A stretch of 52,270 nt of DNA from Candidatus Methylacidiphilales bacterium (GCA_033875315.1 JANRJG010000007.1:1-52270); one strand, 5' to 3'; counted from the first letter of the stretch, positions 34,295 through 43,363 are shown. Translations and numbers: made by a program. The notes: generated by a model from the letters alone, not told the origin.

Positions 34295-35320
34295 ATGCGT
34301 TTCATTCCCATTTTTCTGGTGCTGTCGGCAATCCTGGCCGCGACCGGGGCCAGTCGTCTGGCGGCTGCGGATGCCCTGGACGAAATCCAGCGTTACTCCG
34401 GCATCCGCAATGTGGATCCGGCCAAATTGGCGGCGGGCCAAATCGTGGGAACCCGTATCCCCGCCGAGGGTTCGGATCTGACCATATCCGTCGAAACCCT
34501 TTATGCCCTGCCCCTGACTCCGGAGCAGGCGGTGCGTCGCATGGTTGACAGCGATTCCGCCACCCAGGCCCAGGCCAGTGAAACCCTCGATCTGGAGGGG
34601 CATTTCCCCGTCCGGGTTCCGGCCCAGGAAGCCGATTTTGCCCGCTTGGTCATCTCCCCAGAAGACGGTCTCGGCCGGGCCCTGATCAAGGCCAGTGCCA
34701 GTGGGAGTGGGCTGAATTTGAATGCGGTTGAGGCCAAGCTGCTGGCCGATGCGCCGGACCCCGCCTCCCTTTCCGGGGCTTGGAGAAAAATGCTCGCCGA
34801 ACGGGCGCGGACCTTCCAATCACGGGGATGGGTCGGCAGCCCGGCCTACGACAACGGTGGACGCGGGTTCAACATGCACCAGGAAATGGTCCGTCTGCTC
34901 AAGGCCCAGCCCGCCCTCCTGGAGCGTTTCAAAGACAGCATCGGCGCGGCCATGACCGCCAAACTGGCCCCCGGCATGGAAACCCCGTCTTATTATTGGG
35001 AAACGTCCCGAATCCAAGGCGACCGGACCTTCACCCTGGCCGCCGTCTTCAACCGTCGCTTGGAGGATGGTTCCTTCCAAGTGGTGGAGCCGACGTACTA
35101 CGTCAGTTCGAAGTATTACACCTCGCTCATCCTCTATGAGGTCCGCCCGGCGGTCTTCAACGGTGTGCCGCACAGCGTGGTCTGGCGGGGGGATTTCGTC
35201 ATCACCCCCTCGATCAATTTCCTCAAGGGCATCGAGCGCATTGCCGCGGAAAACATCACCCTCATCGAGGTGAAGAAATCGGTCCAGTCGTTCATCGAGG
35301 AATGCCGCACGGCCAAGTAG
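34295..35320 (+). CDS. Exported protein of unknown family
   Basis: A 341-residue protein with an N-terminal signal peptide (FLVLSAILAATGASRLAAA-DALDEI). The mature part is mixed alpha/beta, with FNMHQEMVRLLKAQPALLER and a conserved-looking tail TPSINFLKGIERIAAENITL. It is divergent from the GT39 gene with 88 bases between starts, and is the last chromosomal gene before the transposon-like region. No domain is recognised. The ATG at 34295 is chosen for the signal peptide. Confidence 0.72.
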   Translation: MRFIPIFLVLSAILAATGASRLAAADALDEIQRYSGIRNVDPAKLAAGQIVGTRIPAEGSDLTISVETLYALPLTPEQAVRRMVDSDSATQAQASETLDLEGHFPVRVPAQEADFARLVISPEDGLGRALIKASASGSGLNLNAVEAKLLADAPDPASLSGAWRKMLAERARTFQSRGWVGSPAYDNGGRGFNMHQEMVRLLKAQPALLERFKDSIGAAMTAKLAPGMETPSYYWETSRIQGDRTFTLAAVFNRRLEDGSFQVVEPTYYVSSKYYTSLILYEVRPAVFNGVPHSVVWRGDFVITPSINFLKGIERIAAENITLIEVKKSVQSFIEECRTAK

Positions 35321-35489
35321 CCGCGGCAGCTTTCGGTTTCGCAAAAGCTTCAGCGATTTAAAAAATTGCCATAGCCCATATTAGAACTGGCTTGCCGAGC
35401 CGTCTTGTCTCGCCGTAACGGGTGAAGGCGGAAGCTTACAGACGGATCCAAGAAGCCCGACTTCGTCCCGCATCCTGCGGGACTACGTC
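35321..35489. other. Intergenic flank with small palindrome
   Basis: Contains a hairpin TCCCGCA-TCC-TGCGGGA at about 35466-35482 framed by ACAGACG ... CGTCTGT. Phrases such as CTTGTCTCGCCGTAACGGGT look like repeat-family DNA. It separates the chromosomal gene from the proposed transposon end; no gene seen. Confidence 0.4.
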
Positions 35490-35561
35490 TGTATGCGGAC
35501 CTGATAAGTGAACTCAAGTCGGACGCATAAATGAACTAAACTTGGTCAGATTAGTGATAAT
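35490..35561 (+). promoter_or_regulatory. Candidate transposon left end with transposase-binding repeats
   Basis: Starts TGTATGCGGAC, as Tn7/Mu-class ends start TGT. Two clear direct repeats follow, GATAAGTGAACT (35503-35514) and CATAAATGAACT (35526-35537), 23 bases apart. A weaker third copy ATTAGTGATAAT lies at 35550-35561. Regularly spaced 20-24-base sites at a TGT terminus are the hallmark of TnsB/TniA-bound ends. The matching right end was not found in the window, so the boundary is an inference. Confidence 0.5.
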
Positions 35562-35591
35562 TTACCTCTGAAGGCCGGGTTCACTGTACCC

Positions 35592-36560
35592 CTAGTCAGT
35601 TTCCATTTTTACTGCGTCGGGGTTGGATTTATTGATGGTAAGTCTGGCATAAACCGCACCAGTATCCGGGTGTCTTAGCACTTTTGTATTCGCTGAAATT
35701 ACGGGCTCACAACCCCACGGGTTCCATGCCGATATCCCCTTTTGGGCCGCACAGTCCAGATATTGTTGGTCCATAGTCAGAACAATGGGTTTGATGCCTT
35801 TGGGTAGTTTCGTGGCGTAAGCGCACAACACATAGGCGTCTGCACCCTTCCTGTTTCGGGAACTGTTAAAGGCAGCCAGCTTATAAGCTGAGAACGGCGG
35901 AGGCACGATATCCACCATTGCTTGCAGTGCCGAATTCAAATCGTCCAATCGCCGCGACTGACATTGTTTAAGATCTGCGATTGACCTGAATAACTGATCG
36001 TAATCCGGTGTTAGAAGCTTAATTTCTCCACACGCGATAGCCCTTCGCAAAAGGGTGCGGCATCCATCTGAAGTGGAAACCGGCTTTGTCAGCAGGGCAT
36101 ACAACAATATTTTGGATTCTACCAGAAACACATAACTTTGACTTTTTCTGGGTATATACTGCGTCTGCGCCGTTATGGGAGCATGATCCTTTCCTTCCAA
36201 ATTCAGTTCTGATCCAATTCCAAACCATTCGGCGTACCCTATTCGTGCTGGACGAGTAGCACAAAAACTCAACGCAGCACTGATACACTTGGCGCCAGGC
36301 ACCCCGAGCGTTTTTACAAGTGTATCCAACTGCGAACAGAAGTCCGGATCCGTGCGCATGTTGATGGCTTGGGCGCCCCCCTGCTTGGGAATATGAGCTG
36401 CTATAACACCCAACCTGCCCTGAGGCGTGGCAGGGATTGATGCGAGGAATAGGTTTGTCTTTTCCACGCAGGTCTTGATCAAACGGCTATTTGTTAAGTT
36501 TTCCCCCAGGGCCTTTCGCGCAAGGGGCAAAGCTGTCTTATGAAGCCTGTATGTAGTCAT
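35592..36560 (-). CDS. PIN-like-domain protein near transposon end
   Basis: A 322-residue protein starting MTTYRLHKTALPLARKALG. Its middle and C terminus resemble a PIN nuclease fold: YVFLVESKILLYALLTKPV (normally V-D-T-N-xLLYAL; here E-S-K), a central ADAYVLCAYATKLP and a late LTMDQQYLDCAAQKGI (T-x-D motif). The first catalytic Asp is replaced by Glu, so activity is uncertain. GC is lower than in the flanking chromosome. It is divergent from the transposase operon, with about 30 bases between, and lies just inside the proposed left end. A regulatory or cargo role is possible. Confidence 0.55.
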   Translation of the reverse strand: MTTYRLHKTALPLARKALGENLTNSRLIKTCVEKTNLFLASIPATPQGRLGVIAAHIPKQGGAQAINMRTDPDFCSQLDTLVKTLGVPGAKCISAALSFCATRPARIGYAEWFGIGSELNLEGKDHAPITAQTQYIPRKSQSYVFLVESKILLYALLTKPVSTSDGCRTLLRRAIACGEIKLLTPDYDQLFRSIADLKQCQSRRLDDLNSALQAMVDIVPPPFSAYKLAAFNSSRNRKGADAYVLCAYATKLPKGIKPIVLTMDQQYLDCAAQKGISAWNPWGCEPVISANTKVLRHPDTGAVYARLTINKSNPDAVKMETD

Positions 36561-36592
36561 CTGAGGGCATAAATAAGCCAACGTAAGCCATT

Positions 36593-37770
36593 TTGGAAGA
36601 ATTTTACAGGACAGGTCCCGAGAGCCTTTTACCCTGCGTGAAACGAGATACATCTCAACCCGAAGACCTCGCCCAGAAATTCAAGGCCGCCTGCGCCAGC
36701 GCCAAGGCGCGGCTGCACTACGGCATTGCCCAGATTCACGAGCAATTGCAGCAGCTTTGCCCTGGCGAGCCTATTACAACGGAAGCGTTGTTTCGAAACT
36801 GCCTGGCAATCCTTTCTGACAGAGTCTCCTTTAGCAAAGTCTATCGCGTGCAGAAACGCATCGAGGTTATTGCCAAATCTGGGCGCACCCCGCTGATCAC
36901 GGATTTTATCGAAAAAAGGGGCACCTATGACCGTGGCGGTAAAAGAATCCCGGACGAGACTTTTTTGAAAGCATGGCTTATTGCGGAAACCATGCGTCGG
37001 CGAAAAAACGGAACCATGAGAACGGTTGCAGAAAAGATCCTCAGGGGCCTGTTGAAGCCTGGTCAACGTATGGTGTCTGCGAGGTCGGTAAGACGAAGAA
37101 TACGGAAAATACTCATGGACCCTAAATACGCACAATTGCTGCAGAACAAGATCGAAAAGGAATTACCCAAATTGCCCGGTAATAACATGATCCCGGGGGA
37201 ACACTGGGCCACGGACACCTACGCTTTAAACATCAAAGCGTTGGATTATCGAGGAGGCCAGGGCGAGCTGAAGGTCACGGAAATAGTAGACATAGGCAGC
37301 CTCTGTGTACTTTCGGCGGTCGTCACTGTCGGCGAACCCAATGTGCAGGCTGTTGTGCTTGCCCTACTTATGGCCATGGAGCCTTTACCCTTGTTTGAAT
37401 ACCGCTTGATTCCCAAATCCCTCCGAACTGATAGGGGTTCCGTTTTTACTTCAAGGGAATTCCAGGCTCGACTAGCCGCGATGGGTATTATGCATTCCTG
37501 ACGCCGGCCCATTGTCCCCGTGCCAACTCTGCCTCAGAGAAAAGCCATAAAAGGACTCTGGGACAGTTGCACTTTGCGCATGACCCATTAAAGGAAAGCC
37601 GCGACCAACGTCAGTCCAGCCTCAATGAAGTCCTTGGCGATAAACCGATGCACACCCAGCTTATCCTCGAATCATTGGAGGCGACAATTCTTCAACTAAA
37701 TTTGAGACCAACAAGCAAATTCGGGGGGGTGTCTCCGGCACGGGTTCTTTTGAATCAAATCAAATCATGA
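36593..37770 (+). pseudogene. DDE transposase (Mu/TnsB/TniA type), frameshifted, module 1
   Basis: The first frame encodes 302 residues from TTG 36593 (or GTG 36638). It has helical DNA-binding regions and an rve core with HWATDTYAL (D208) and SLRTDRGSVF (D280), then stops at TGA 37499. The -1 frame continues TPAHCPRANSASEKSHKRTL, carrying the catalytic Glu, to TGA 37768-37770. Joining the frames by a -1 step gives exactly the D-35-E spacing of the second transposase, so one base was lost or a frameshift is needed. No classical slippery heptamer is seen, so a pseudogene is the default call. It heads the plus-strand transposition operon. Confidence 0.72.
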
Positions 37771-38237
37771 AAAATTCCGCCAATTTCTTGGGTGTGCTCC
37801 AGAATTCTTTAATCTCGATGCAAGTGCCCGTCAAGGCCCACCGAATCGGCTTGCTTGGAAATGCCGTGCAATATGTGGTCCCTAAGCATATTGCCGGCGA
37901 TGTGACGATAAACCAACCCGCATGGTGGCAGTCCGTTCAGCATTTCGGCCCCATCCTTGAGGCTTCTGTTGGACAGCATGTCTTTCTAATCGTTAACATC
38001 AGATCTCAGGACGATCCCGAACTGAAAAAAGTCACGCCTGACTATTTGGAAGACTGGAAATACTGGCGCAAGCGGCAGGGGCTTGTCGTTTTTGCCCATC
38101 GCCGGGACCTGCCCGTAACCCACGAGGGTGGCTTCACAAGGCCTGGCAGGAGTGAGCCGGCGGCTAAACCAGCGGAAGTCTCCAAGACCAAGAAGCGGGC
38201 ACCCAAAACACGCAAACTCAAAAAGGCAAAGGTTTAA
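37767..38237 (+). CDS. 156-aa protein coupled to the module 1 transposase
   Basis: It begins by a four-base ATGA overlap with the transposase's second-frame stop, so translation is coupled to that frame. Residues 20-115 look like mixed beta strands (VPVKAHRIGLLGNAVQYVVP, GQHVFLIVNIRS), and the tail is Lys/Ala/Pro-rich and basic. It may be the detached C-terminal beta-barrel and tail of the transposase, which in TnsB/MuA contacts the ATPase. This is inferred from position; no family is recognised. Confidence 0.6.
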   Translation: MKNSANFLGVLQNSLISMQVPVKAHRIGLLGNAVQYVVPKHIAGDVTINQPAWWQSVQHFGPILEASVGQHVFLIVNIRSQDDPELKKVTPDYLEDWKYWRKRQGLVVFAHRRDLPVTHEGGFTRPGRSEPAAKPAEVSKTKKRAPKTRKLKKAKV

Positions 38238-38241
38238 CGCC

Positions 38242-39000
38242 ATGGACATCATAATCACCAGTTTAGTCGAGGACACCCTAAGGTATGCCCGGAGCATCTA
38301 TGGCTCAGGGTGTATGGGTCAGGTGGTGGGTGCTATCGATGCGGGCAAGACCACGGCCATGCTCTATGCGCAGAAAAAGCTGGAGACCCAACACAAGGAT
38401 CCCGTCATCTGGGTGCGGGGTTGCTCGGATACTCCACGTATATATATGCTCCACGAGCTGTTCCGAGCCATTTCAGGGCGGGATTCCGACAGAATGTCCA
38501 TGAATCCGTCGGATATGTTGAGGAGAATTGTTTCTGCCGGTCAAAAGTGCGGGTGCAAGTTGATCATAGTCGATTTTCACAGTCTGGTCATGGAGCCAAC
38601 CGTATTCGAGTTGCTTGAGGTGATGGATTGTTTTCGTCAAGCCCAGGTTCCCGTGGGAATGCTCGTAGCATCCATGCAAATTCGCCAGGGTATGATGCCC
38701 TTTGCGAACAGCTACGCGGGGAACACGCTCCTGCGAGCGCCATTGTTTTCGTCTCAATACTCAACACGGCGCGAAATTGCCAGCGTGCTTCGTGCCGTTA
38801 GTGGGAATTTTTCGGGTTTCTGTGCCCGTGTGGACCATCAGGAGGCAGATGCCCTGCAGGTACTCCAGAAGCTCATTGAAGCAACCGAGGGTGCCATGGG
38901 TCGGGTCATTCGACTCGCCGGGCCTGCCGCAGAAGGAAAAGTAGCACTCTCCAATCGGGAGGTGTTGGCTCTGGTTACTAAGGGCGCCGAACCGTTTTGA
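38242..39000 (+). CDS. TnsC/TniB-like AAA ATPase, module 1
   Basis: A 252-residue ATPase starting MDIIITSLVEDTLRYARSIY. The P-loop is GAIDAGKTT (residues 30-38), and a Walker B-like LIIVDFHSL has Asp111 but His where Glu is usual. A sensor-like region VPVGMLVASMQIRQG follows. TnsC/TniB proteins form filaments on target DNA and recruit the transposase. It is four bases downstream of the 156-aa gene. The weak Walker B may mean altered ATP hydrolysis. Confidence 0.68.
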   Translation: MDIIITSLVEDTLRYARSIYGSGCMGQVVGAIDAGKTTAMLYAQKKLETQHKDPVIWVRGCSDTPRIYMLHELFRAISGRDSDRMSMNPSDMLRRIVSAGQKCGCKLIIVDFHSLVMEPTVFELLEVMDCFRQAQVPVGMLVASMQIRQGMMPFANSYAGNTLLRAPLFSSQYSTRREIASVLRAVSGNFSGFCARVDHQEADALQVLQKLIEATEGAMGRVIRLAGPAAEGKVALSNREVLALVTKGAEPF

Positions 39001-39030
39001 GGCCTGCTTGCGGGAGTTATCTCCCCAAGC

Positions 39031-40140
39031 ATGATTCCCTACCTCACGTTCCCCATTAACCAGAAAGATTGGAATTCCTCTAATCCAACCCCATTGGTGG
39101 ACACCCTCAATGCCGCCATGTTTGGGACCTATGGCCTCTCGTTATGCCGCTTCCTCGATGTGGTGTTGCCGACTTCTGCGCCCGGACGGGCGCATGTCGC
39201 AGCCAGCGCACAGGCGGTGCAATACGCCAAGCGGTTATTCGAACTGTGTCCCCATGCCCTGCTGGGGCTGAGGCCGGATGACAAGCAGACCATGTTGCTG
39301 GTTTGGGCTTCCTTGCCGGGTGCTGTGATTGCTCATCGGAACTTGTCTGACAAAAGTTGGTTCTTTAAGCCGGTCACCCCTTCTTTGGCGTTGCCAGTTC
39401 TGCGCGAACGTGAGGACCAGGCCGAGGCTATGGCCCACGCACTGGCTTTCGGACGCCCCCGGGCGGGGCTTTTTGATAGGAAGCCGCTGACCCGAGACTG
39501 GCTGGGTAAACCGGAGCGTGTGTGGAGAGGGTTCCCCACTGGGGTTTCCTTTTTCGACCAAGATGGTGATCTGGGGAAACTGGTGACAATCGAAAGGCTG
39601 TCCGTTTTTGGAGGGGATGCCTGCGCGGATCGGATTGTTTACGCCTGCATCAACAGAAACAAACAGGGTTGTCAGTTTAATGAGGGATTGGAGCGCCTGC
39701 TCAGAACTTTTGCCCAAAACCGAATGGTCTGTCCCACCCTGCCGGAGATTGTGCCCTATTGGATCGGCAGTATCCTGCGGACTGTCCATCCGCTGCATTT
39801 CTTCTCCCGGGCCGGGGTGGCCGCAGAGGCCCGCCGCCTGTTCAGCGATTGTCCCGAGGCCCTTCTGTCCTTCGACCTCAAGTCTCCTGCCGTGGCAACT
39901 CTCTTCCTGGCCGCATGCGGGAATGGATTGAAGATCACCGAAGGCGATGGGGTGCGGCATGTAAGGGGTGCGCGACTCAACCCAAAACAGGCGGACCGCA
40001 CTATCCGTGCGGCCCTTGCATCCGCCCAGATCATGGGATGGAGGGGCAAGCGACTGCAGGCTCGCCTGGCAATGATCTCACCTCTCGTGGGTCGGTGGAT
40101 GCGGGATGGAGTTGTGTGGCCTACCGAGGTGGGAACGTAA
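39031..40140 (+). CDS. 369-aa transposition-operon protein of unknown family
   Basis: A largely helical 369-residue protein lying between the module 1 ATPase and the module 2 transposase. That is the position of tniQ/tnsD target selectors in related elements. It lacks the Cys-pair zinc motif and conserved N terminus of TniQ, so I do not call it TniQ. A basic C terminus (RLNPKQADRTIRAALASAQI, GWRGKRLQARLAM) could bind DNA. A target-selection role is a guess from position. Confidence 0.6.
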   Translation: MIPYLTFPINQKDWNSSNPTPLVDTLNAAMFGTYGLSLCRFLDVVLPTSAPGRAHVAASAQAVQYAKRLFELCPHALLGLRPDDKQTMLLVWASLPGAVIAHRNLSDKSWFFKPVTPSLALPVLREREDQAEAMAHALAFGRPRAGLFDRKPLTRDWLGKPERVWRGFPTGVSFFDQDGDLGKLVTIERLSVFGGDACADRIVYACINRNKQGCQFNEGLERLLRTFAQNRMVCPTLPEIVPYWIGSILRTVHPLHFFSRAGVAAEARRLFSDCPEALLSFDLKSPAVATLFLAACGNGLKITEGDGVRHVRGARLNPKQADRTIRAALASAQIMGWRGKRLQARLAMISPLVGRWMRDGVVWPTEVGT

Positions 40141-40174
40141 CCGATCTAGTGGCACCTATCTTTGGGTCAACAAA

Positions 40175-41650
40175 ATGAAAAACTGCCTGATTCCTGCCGA
40201 TGAAGTCGAACATGTCGCCCGCCGTCGATCGCTGGTTTCAGCGTATCGCCAATCGGGCTTGAAATTGGTCCCGTTTGCAAAAAGTCGGGGTGTTTCCGCT
40301 GCTACCTTATGGCGTTGGAATCGCCGGGCCGGCAGTTTGAATGACCCAGAGTTTTTTGTTGATAAACGCAAGAAGGGGCGTGAGGGCTCAAAGTCCCGGA
40401 TGGATCGACGCGCTCTTGCCTGGGCTCTCTGCCTCCTCGAGGCCCATCCCGAAGCCAAGCTCACCGCTATTCATGCTCGGGTTTGCGAAAAGTGCGTCCA
40501 GGAAAACTGGGGTTCTCCGGGCTACAGGCAGCTTTGTCGTGCCTTGTCCAACCTGCCCCAGGACATGCGCGTCATGCTGCGGGAAGGGGAGAGAAGGGCC
40601 TTCGAACAGGCCAGTCTCGTCGCACGCATTGAACAGGGTTACCCGAACGAGTTGTGGCAAATGGACTTCACTGAAATCCCTTTCTGGATTCGTGATATGG
40701 CCACGGGCGAATTGTACAAGCCCTTTATGACGGCCGCTATCGACTCCTTCTCCCGGGCCTGCGTGGGGGTCCGTATCCATCGTCAAGCGCCCGATACGAA
40801 CGAGAGTCTCATTTGCCTACATACCTGCATGTCTGCCAAAGGTGACGAAAGGTTGCCCTTCTTCGGTGTTCCCAAACGCCTGCGCTCTGACCATGGCTCG
40901 GTTTATGAATCAACCGACTTCCTTGACACCCTCCTTCGCCTGGATGTCATCTGGGATCCCGCTCCCAAATCCTGCCCCTCGGCCAATGGTAAAATTGAGC
41001 GTTGGTTCCAGACTTTCACCAATGGTCTGATCACCACACTCCAGGGCCACGCCAACCAGTTCCGGGGCCTGTCCCGGGCCAAAGAATCGGCCCTGCCTTC
41101 GACCCACTTTGAGAAGTTGGTTTGGGATTACATCCGCCGCTACAACCACACACGCCATTCCAGCATCGGATGCACCCCCTTCGAACGCTGGGTCAATCAC
41201 CTTGGCGACGCCAAAGGGTTGAACATCGACGCCTCGGAAATTTCCCTGGCCATCCGGGTCCGCAAGGAAATGACCGTCGAGCGGGACGGCATCGCCCTGT
41301 GGGGCCGTCACTTCTCCTCGGAAGCCTTGGTGGGTCTGGTGGGTGAAAAAGTCATTGTTCGTCTGCCCGTGGAAGGCACCGCCGAGAACATCGAGTGCTA
41401 CACCCTTTCTGGCACACTCATCGGCCTGCTCACCCCGGTCGAGGGCGATAGTGACCTCGCCGCCCGCATTAATTCCGAACGCCTGTCCCGCACCCATGCG
41501 ATCCACGATCTGGCGCGTGTTCTCCGCGAACAATCCCCGGGCCTGCGCCCGGCATCCCGAATTCCCACCGCACCCGCTGACGACAATGGTCCCTCGGTAT
41601 CTGAGGGTCGCATCCAACCCAGTGAACCCCTTCCCCAGGAGGAATCATGA
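40175..41650 (+). CDS. DDE transposase (Mu/TniA/TnsB type), module 2
   Basis: An intact 491-residue transposase. Residues 15-50 contain a helix-turn-helix (LVPFAKSRGVSAATLWRWNR). The rve core has WQMDFTEIPF (D164), RSDHGSVYES (D239) and SANGKIERWFQTF (E275), i.e. D-x35-E. A C-terminal beta-barrel (about residues 370-440) and a Pro-rich tail follow. This cut-and-paste or replicative enzyme binds transposon ends. Its stop overlaps the ATPase start by four bases. I start at ATG 40175. Confidence 0.85.
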   Translation: MKNCLIPADEVEHVARRRSLVSAYRQSGLKLVPFAKSRGVSAATLWRWNRRAGSLNDPEFFVDKRKKGREGSKSRMDRRALAWALCLLEAHPEAKLTAIHARVCEKCVQENWGSPGYRQLCRALSNLPQDMRVMLREGERRAFEQASLVARIEQGYPNELWQMDFTEIPFWIRDMATGELYKPFMTAAIDSFSRACVGVRIHRQAPDTNESLICLHTCMSAKGDERLPFFGVPKRLRSDHGSVYESTDFLDTLLRLDVIWDPAPKSCPSANGKIERWFQTFTNGLITTLQGHANQFRGLSRAKESALPSTHFEKLVWDYIRRYNHTRHSSIGCTPFERWVNHLGDAKGLNIDASEISLAIRVRKEMTVERDGIALWGRHFSSEALVGLVGEKVIVRLPVEGTAENIECYTLSGTLIGLLTPVEGDSDLAARINSERLSRTHAIHDLARVLREQSPGLRPASRIPTAPADDNGPSVSEGRIQPSEPLPQEES

Positions 41651-42426
41651 ACCCGAATTTGAAGCTGCCCTCCATTGCCACCGAATCCATCGAACGCGCT
41701 ACCCAACTGCTCTCGGACTGCGTTACCACCGGGTCCCTCGGTGTCCTCACCGGACCCAACGGTTCCGGAAAAACCGAGGCCCTCAAGGCCTTGGTCGGTC
41801 GCTACCCTAAAATTGGGACCAAGGGAACGGCCCTGTATTTCCGGTGCTGCCTGCTCAAGAGCCACACCCGTGGACTCAAGGATTTGGCAGAGGCCATGGG
41901 GCGCAAGCTCTTCTCCGGATCCAATTCGACGGGATCAGTCCAGTTCGCCATCCGCACCTGCATCCATGAAATGGAACGCCAAGACATCACCGCCCTCTTT
42001 CTGGACGATGCAGACCTCTGGTCCCACGAAGTCCTGGAAAATGTGGTCGCTTTGCGCGACAAGGCCCACGAGAAGGGCTGGCCTCTGGTCATCATCCTTG
42101 CCGGCGCATCCAATCCGGATAACTGGCTTGGGCGTGTGGCCTCGGCTCGCAGCCGTACCCTCAAAGTCGAGGTCTTTCATGACCTTGATCCCGGTGAGAT
42201 GCTGGGAGTCCTTCGCTCCTGGAACCCGGTCTTTGAGGTATTCGCCCAGGCCGTGGCCGAAGGCGAAAAAAAGGCCGAAAAGTGCGCCCGCACGATCCAT
42301 TCCCACACCAAGGGGAACATGCGCCGGTTGTCCTACTTTGCCCTGCTCTACGCCGCCCACGCCGGGGAGGCTCCCGTTTCCCCGGAAACCCTGGAAAAGG
42401 TCCTGCCCCACCTCAGCGCCGCGTGA
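41647..42426 (+). CDS. TnsC/TniB-like AAA ATPase, module 2
   Basis: A 259-residue AAA ATPase with Walker A GPNGSGKT (residues 36-43), Walker B TALFLDDADLW (Asp120), a sensor-type VIILAGASNPDNW and a C-terminal helical lid. The layout is that of transposition regulators (TnsC, TniB, MuB, IstB-like). It is coupled on both sides: ATGA with the transposase and GTGA with the next gene. It presumably selects target DNA and activates the module 2 transposase. Confidence 0.82.
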   Translation: MNPNLKLPSIATESIERATQLLSDCVTTGSLGVLTGPNGSGKTEALKALVGRYPKIGTKGTALYFRCCLLKSHTRGLKDLAEAMGRKLFSGSNSTGSVQFAIRTCIHEMERQDITALFLDDADLWSHEVLENVVALRDKAHEKGWPLVIILAGASNPDNWLGRVASARSRTLKVEVFHDLDPGEMLGVLRSWNPVFEVFAQAVAEGEKKAEKCARTIHSHTKGNMRRLSYFALLYAAHAGEAPVSPETLEKVLPHLSAA

Positions 42427-43214
42427 AACCCCGTAGCAAATTTGCACCCCGCACGGTTCGTACGAGCGAAAAGGCCAAGCTTCTGGCTGCCGTGGGTGAC
42501 CTGGTGGCCAAGATGGGGCGGCCGGTGTGCTCAGACGACCTGCGGAGCCACTTGAACACCATGGAGGACCAAGAGCGGGTTCCCTTCTTTGCCCAATGTT
42601 GGGGGCAGGTCCTACTCAAGGCTGCCCGGCCAAGACCGGAGCCCTTCCCCTACCTCCGGTGTCTGGGAAAGATCGGAAACAGGGCCTATTACGCCCTGGA
42701 GGACACCCAGGAGCTGCGTTTGGCCCTGGGGAGGCACAAGGACACCCTCCGGGCCAAAGTAGGGGCCTCCTGGCGGCTGGCTGAAGCCATCACCAACCTG
42801 ATTGGAACCCCCTATGAGGCCCAGGCCCGCAATGCGGCAGCCGGGTTTGTGCAGGAATTTGGTCCCCTCTCCACCCTCGATGAACGCCTAGCAGGGCAGG
42901 TAGAGGAAGCCAGGAAGTGGGTGGTGGGGCCGTTTGTGGCCCGGGAGCCCTCGGATTGGATCACGCGGAAAGAGGCCCTGGCTTTGCTAAAGGAGGCTGC
43001 CACTCGTTGCCTGGGCCCGGATGAAGCCTCCCAAATCAAATATCAGAAAATCCTCACGGCTTGGCAATGGCCCCAGTCGGAATTGTTTATGCGGAAAGGG
43101 CTTCGTTATTCCCGGAGTCAAATCGCTTGCGTGGCCAAAACCAAATGGGGCCACGGCGACGATGGCGGGTTGGCTCTCGGTGCCGCAGTTGCCATCTCTA
43201 GGTATTCGTATTGA
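42423..43214 (+). CDS. 263-aa third protein of the module 2 operon
   Basis: It starts at a GTG (42423) overlapping the ATPase stop as GTGA. The N-terminal 45 residues are basic (KPRSKFAPRTVRTSEKAK), and the next part (LLAAVGDLVAKMGRPVCSDD through ALEDTQ) looks like a winged-helix domain. A further helical region (residues 100-240) follows. No family is recognised. Being in the operon, it is a candidate accessory or target-selecting factor; the alternative is a regulator of transposition. Confidence 0.65.
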   Translation: MKPRSKFAPRTVRTSEKAKLLAAVGDLVAKMGRPVCSDDLRSHLNTMEDQERVPFFAQCWGQVLLKAARPRPEPFPYLRCLGKIGNRAYYALEDTQELRLALGRHKDTLRAKVGASWRLAEAITNLIGTPYEAQARNAAAGFVQEFGPLSTLDERLAGQVEEARKWVVGPFVAREPSDWITRKEALALLKEAATRCLGPDEASQIKYQKILTAWQWPQSELFMRKGLRYSRSQIACVAKTKWGHGDDGGLALGAAVAISRYSY

Positions 43215-43270
43215 TAGCCCAAGCCGATACATAGCCCCCCCCTCTATCTTAGGCATAGAAAGGATACCCC

Positions 43271-43363
43271 ATGAACGATGACGTCTTTGCCTATATTTTG
43301 ATCGTGTCGATCATCTGCCTTATTATTGCGGTTCTGTTGGCGCACATTGGTGTGCTGTCCTAG
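43271..43363 (+). CDS. 30-aa single-TM small protein
   Basis: An ATG eight bases after a good AAAGGA ribosome-binding site encodes MNDDVFAYILIVSIICLIIA plus ten more residues, one long hydrophobic helix. It is 56 bases past the module 2 operon. Its end overlaps the convergent minus-strand gene by about 40 bases, which lowers confidence. A membrane peptide or toxin-like product is possible. Confidence 0.42.
   Translation: MNDDVFAYILIVSIICLIIAVLLAHIGVLS

Noticed and set aside
37490-37510. Programmed +1 frameshift like prfB (TCC TGA C)
   Set aside because: The +1 frame gives no transposase sequence; only the -1 frame restores the catalytic Glu, and no slippery heptamer is present.
39031-40140. 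TniQ/TnsD identity for the 369-aa protein
   Set aside because: The Cys-pair zinc motif and conserved N terminus are missing; only the gene position fits.
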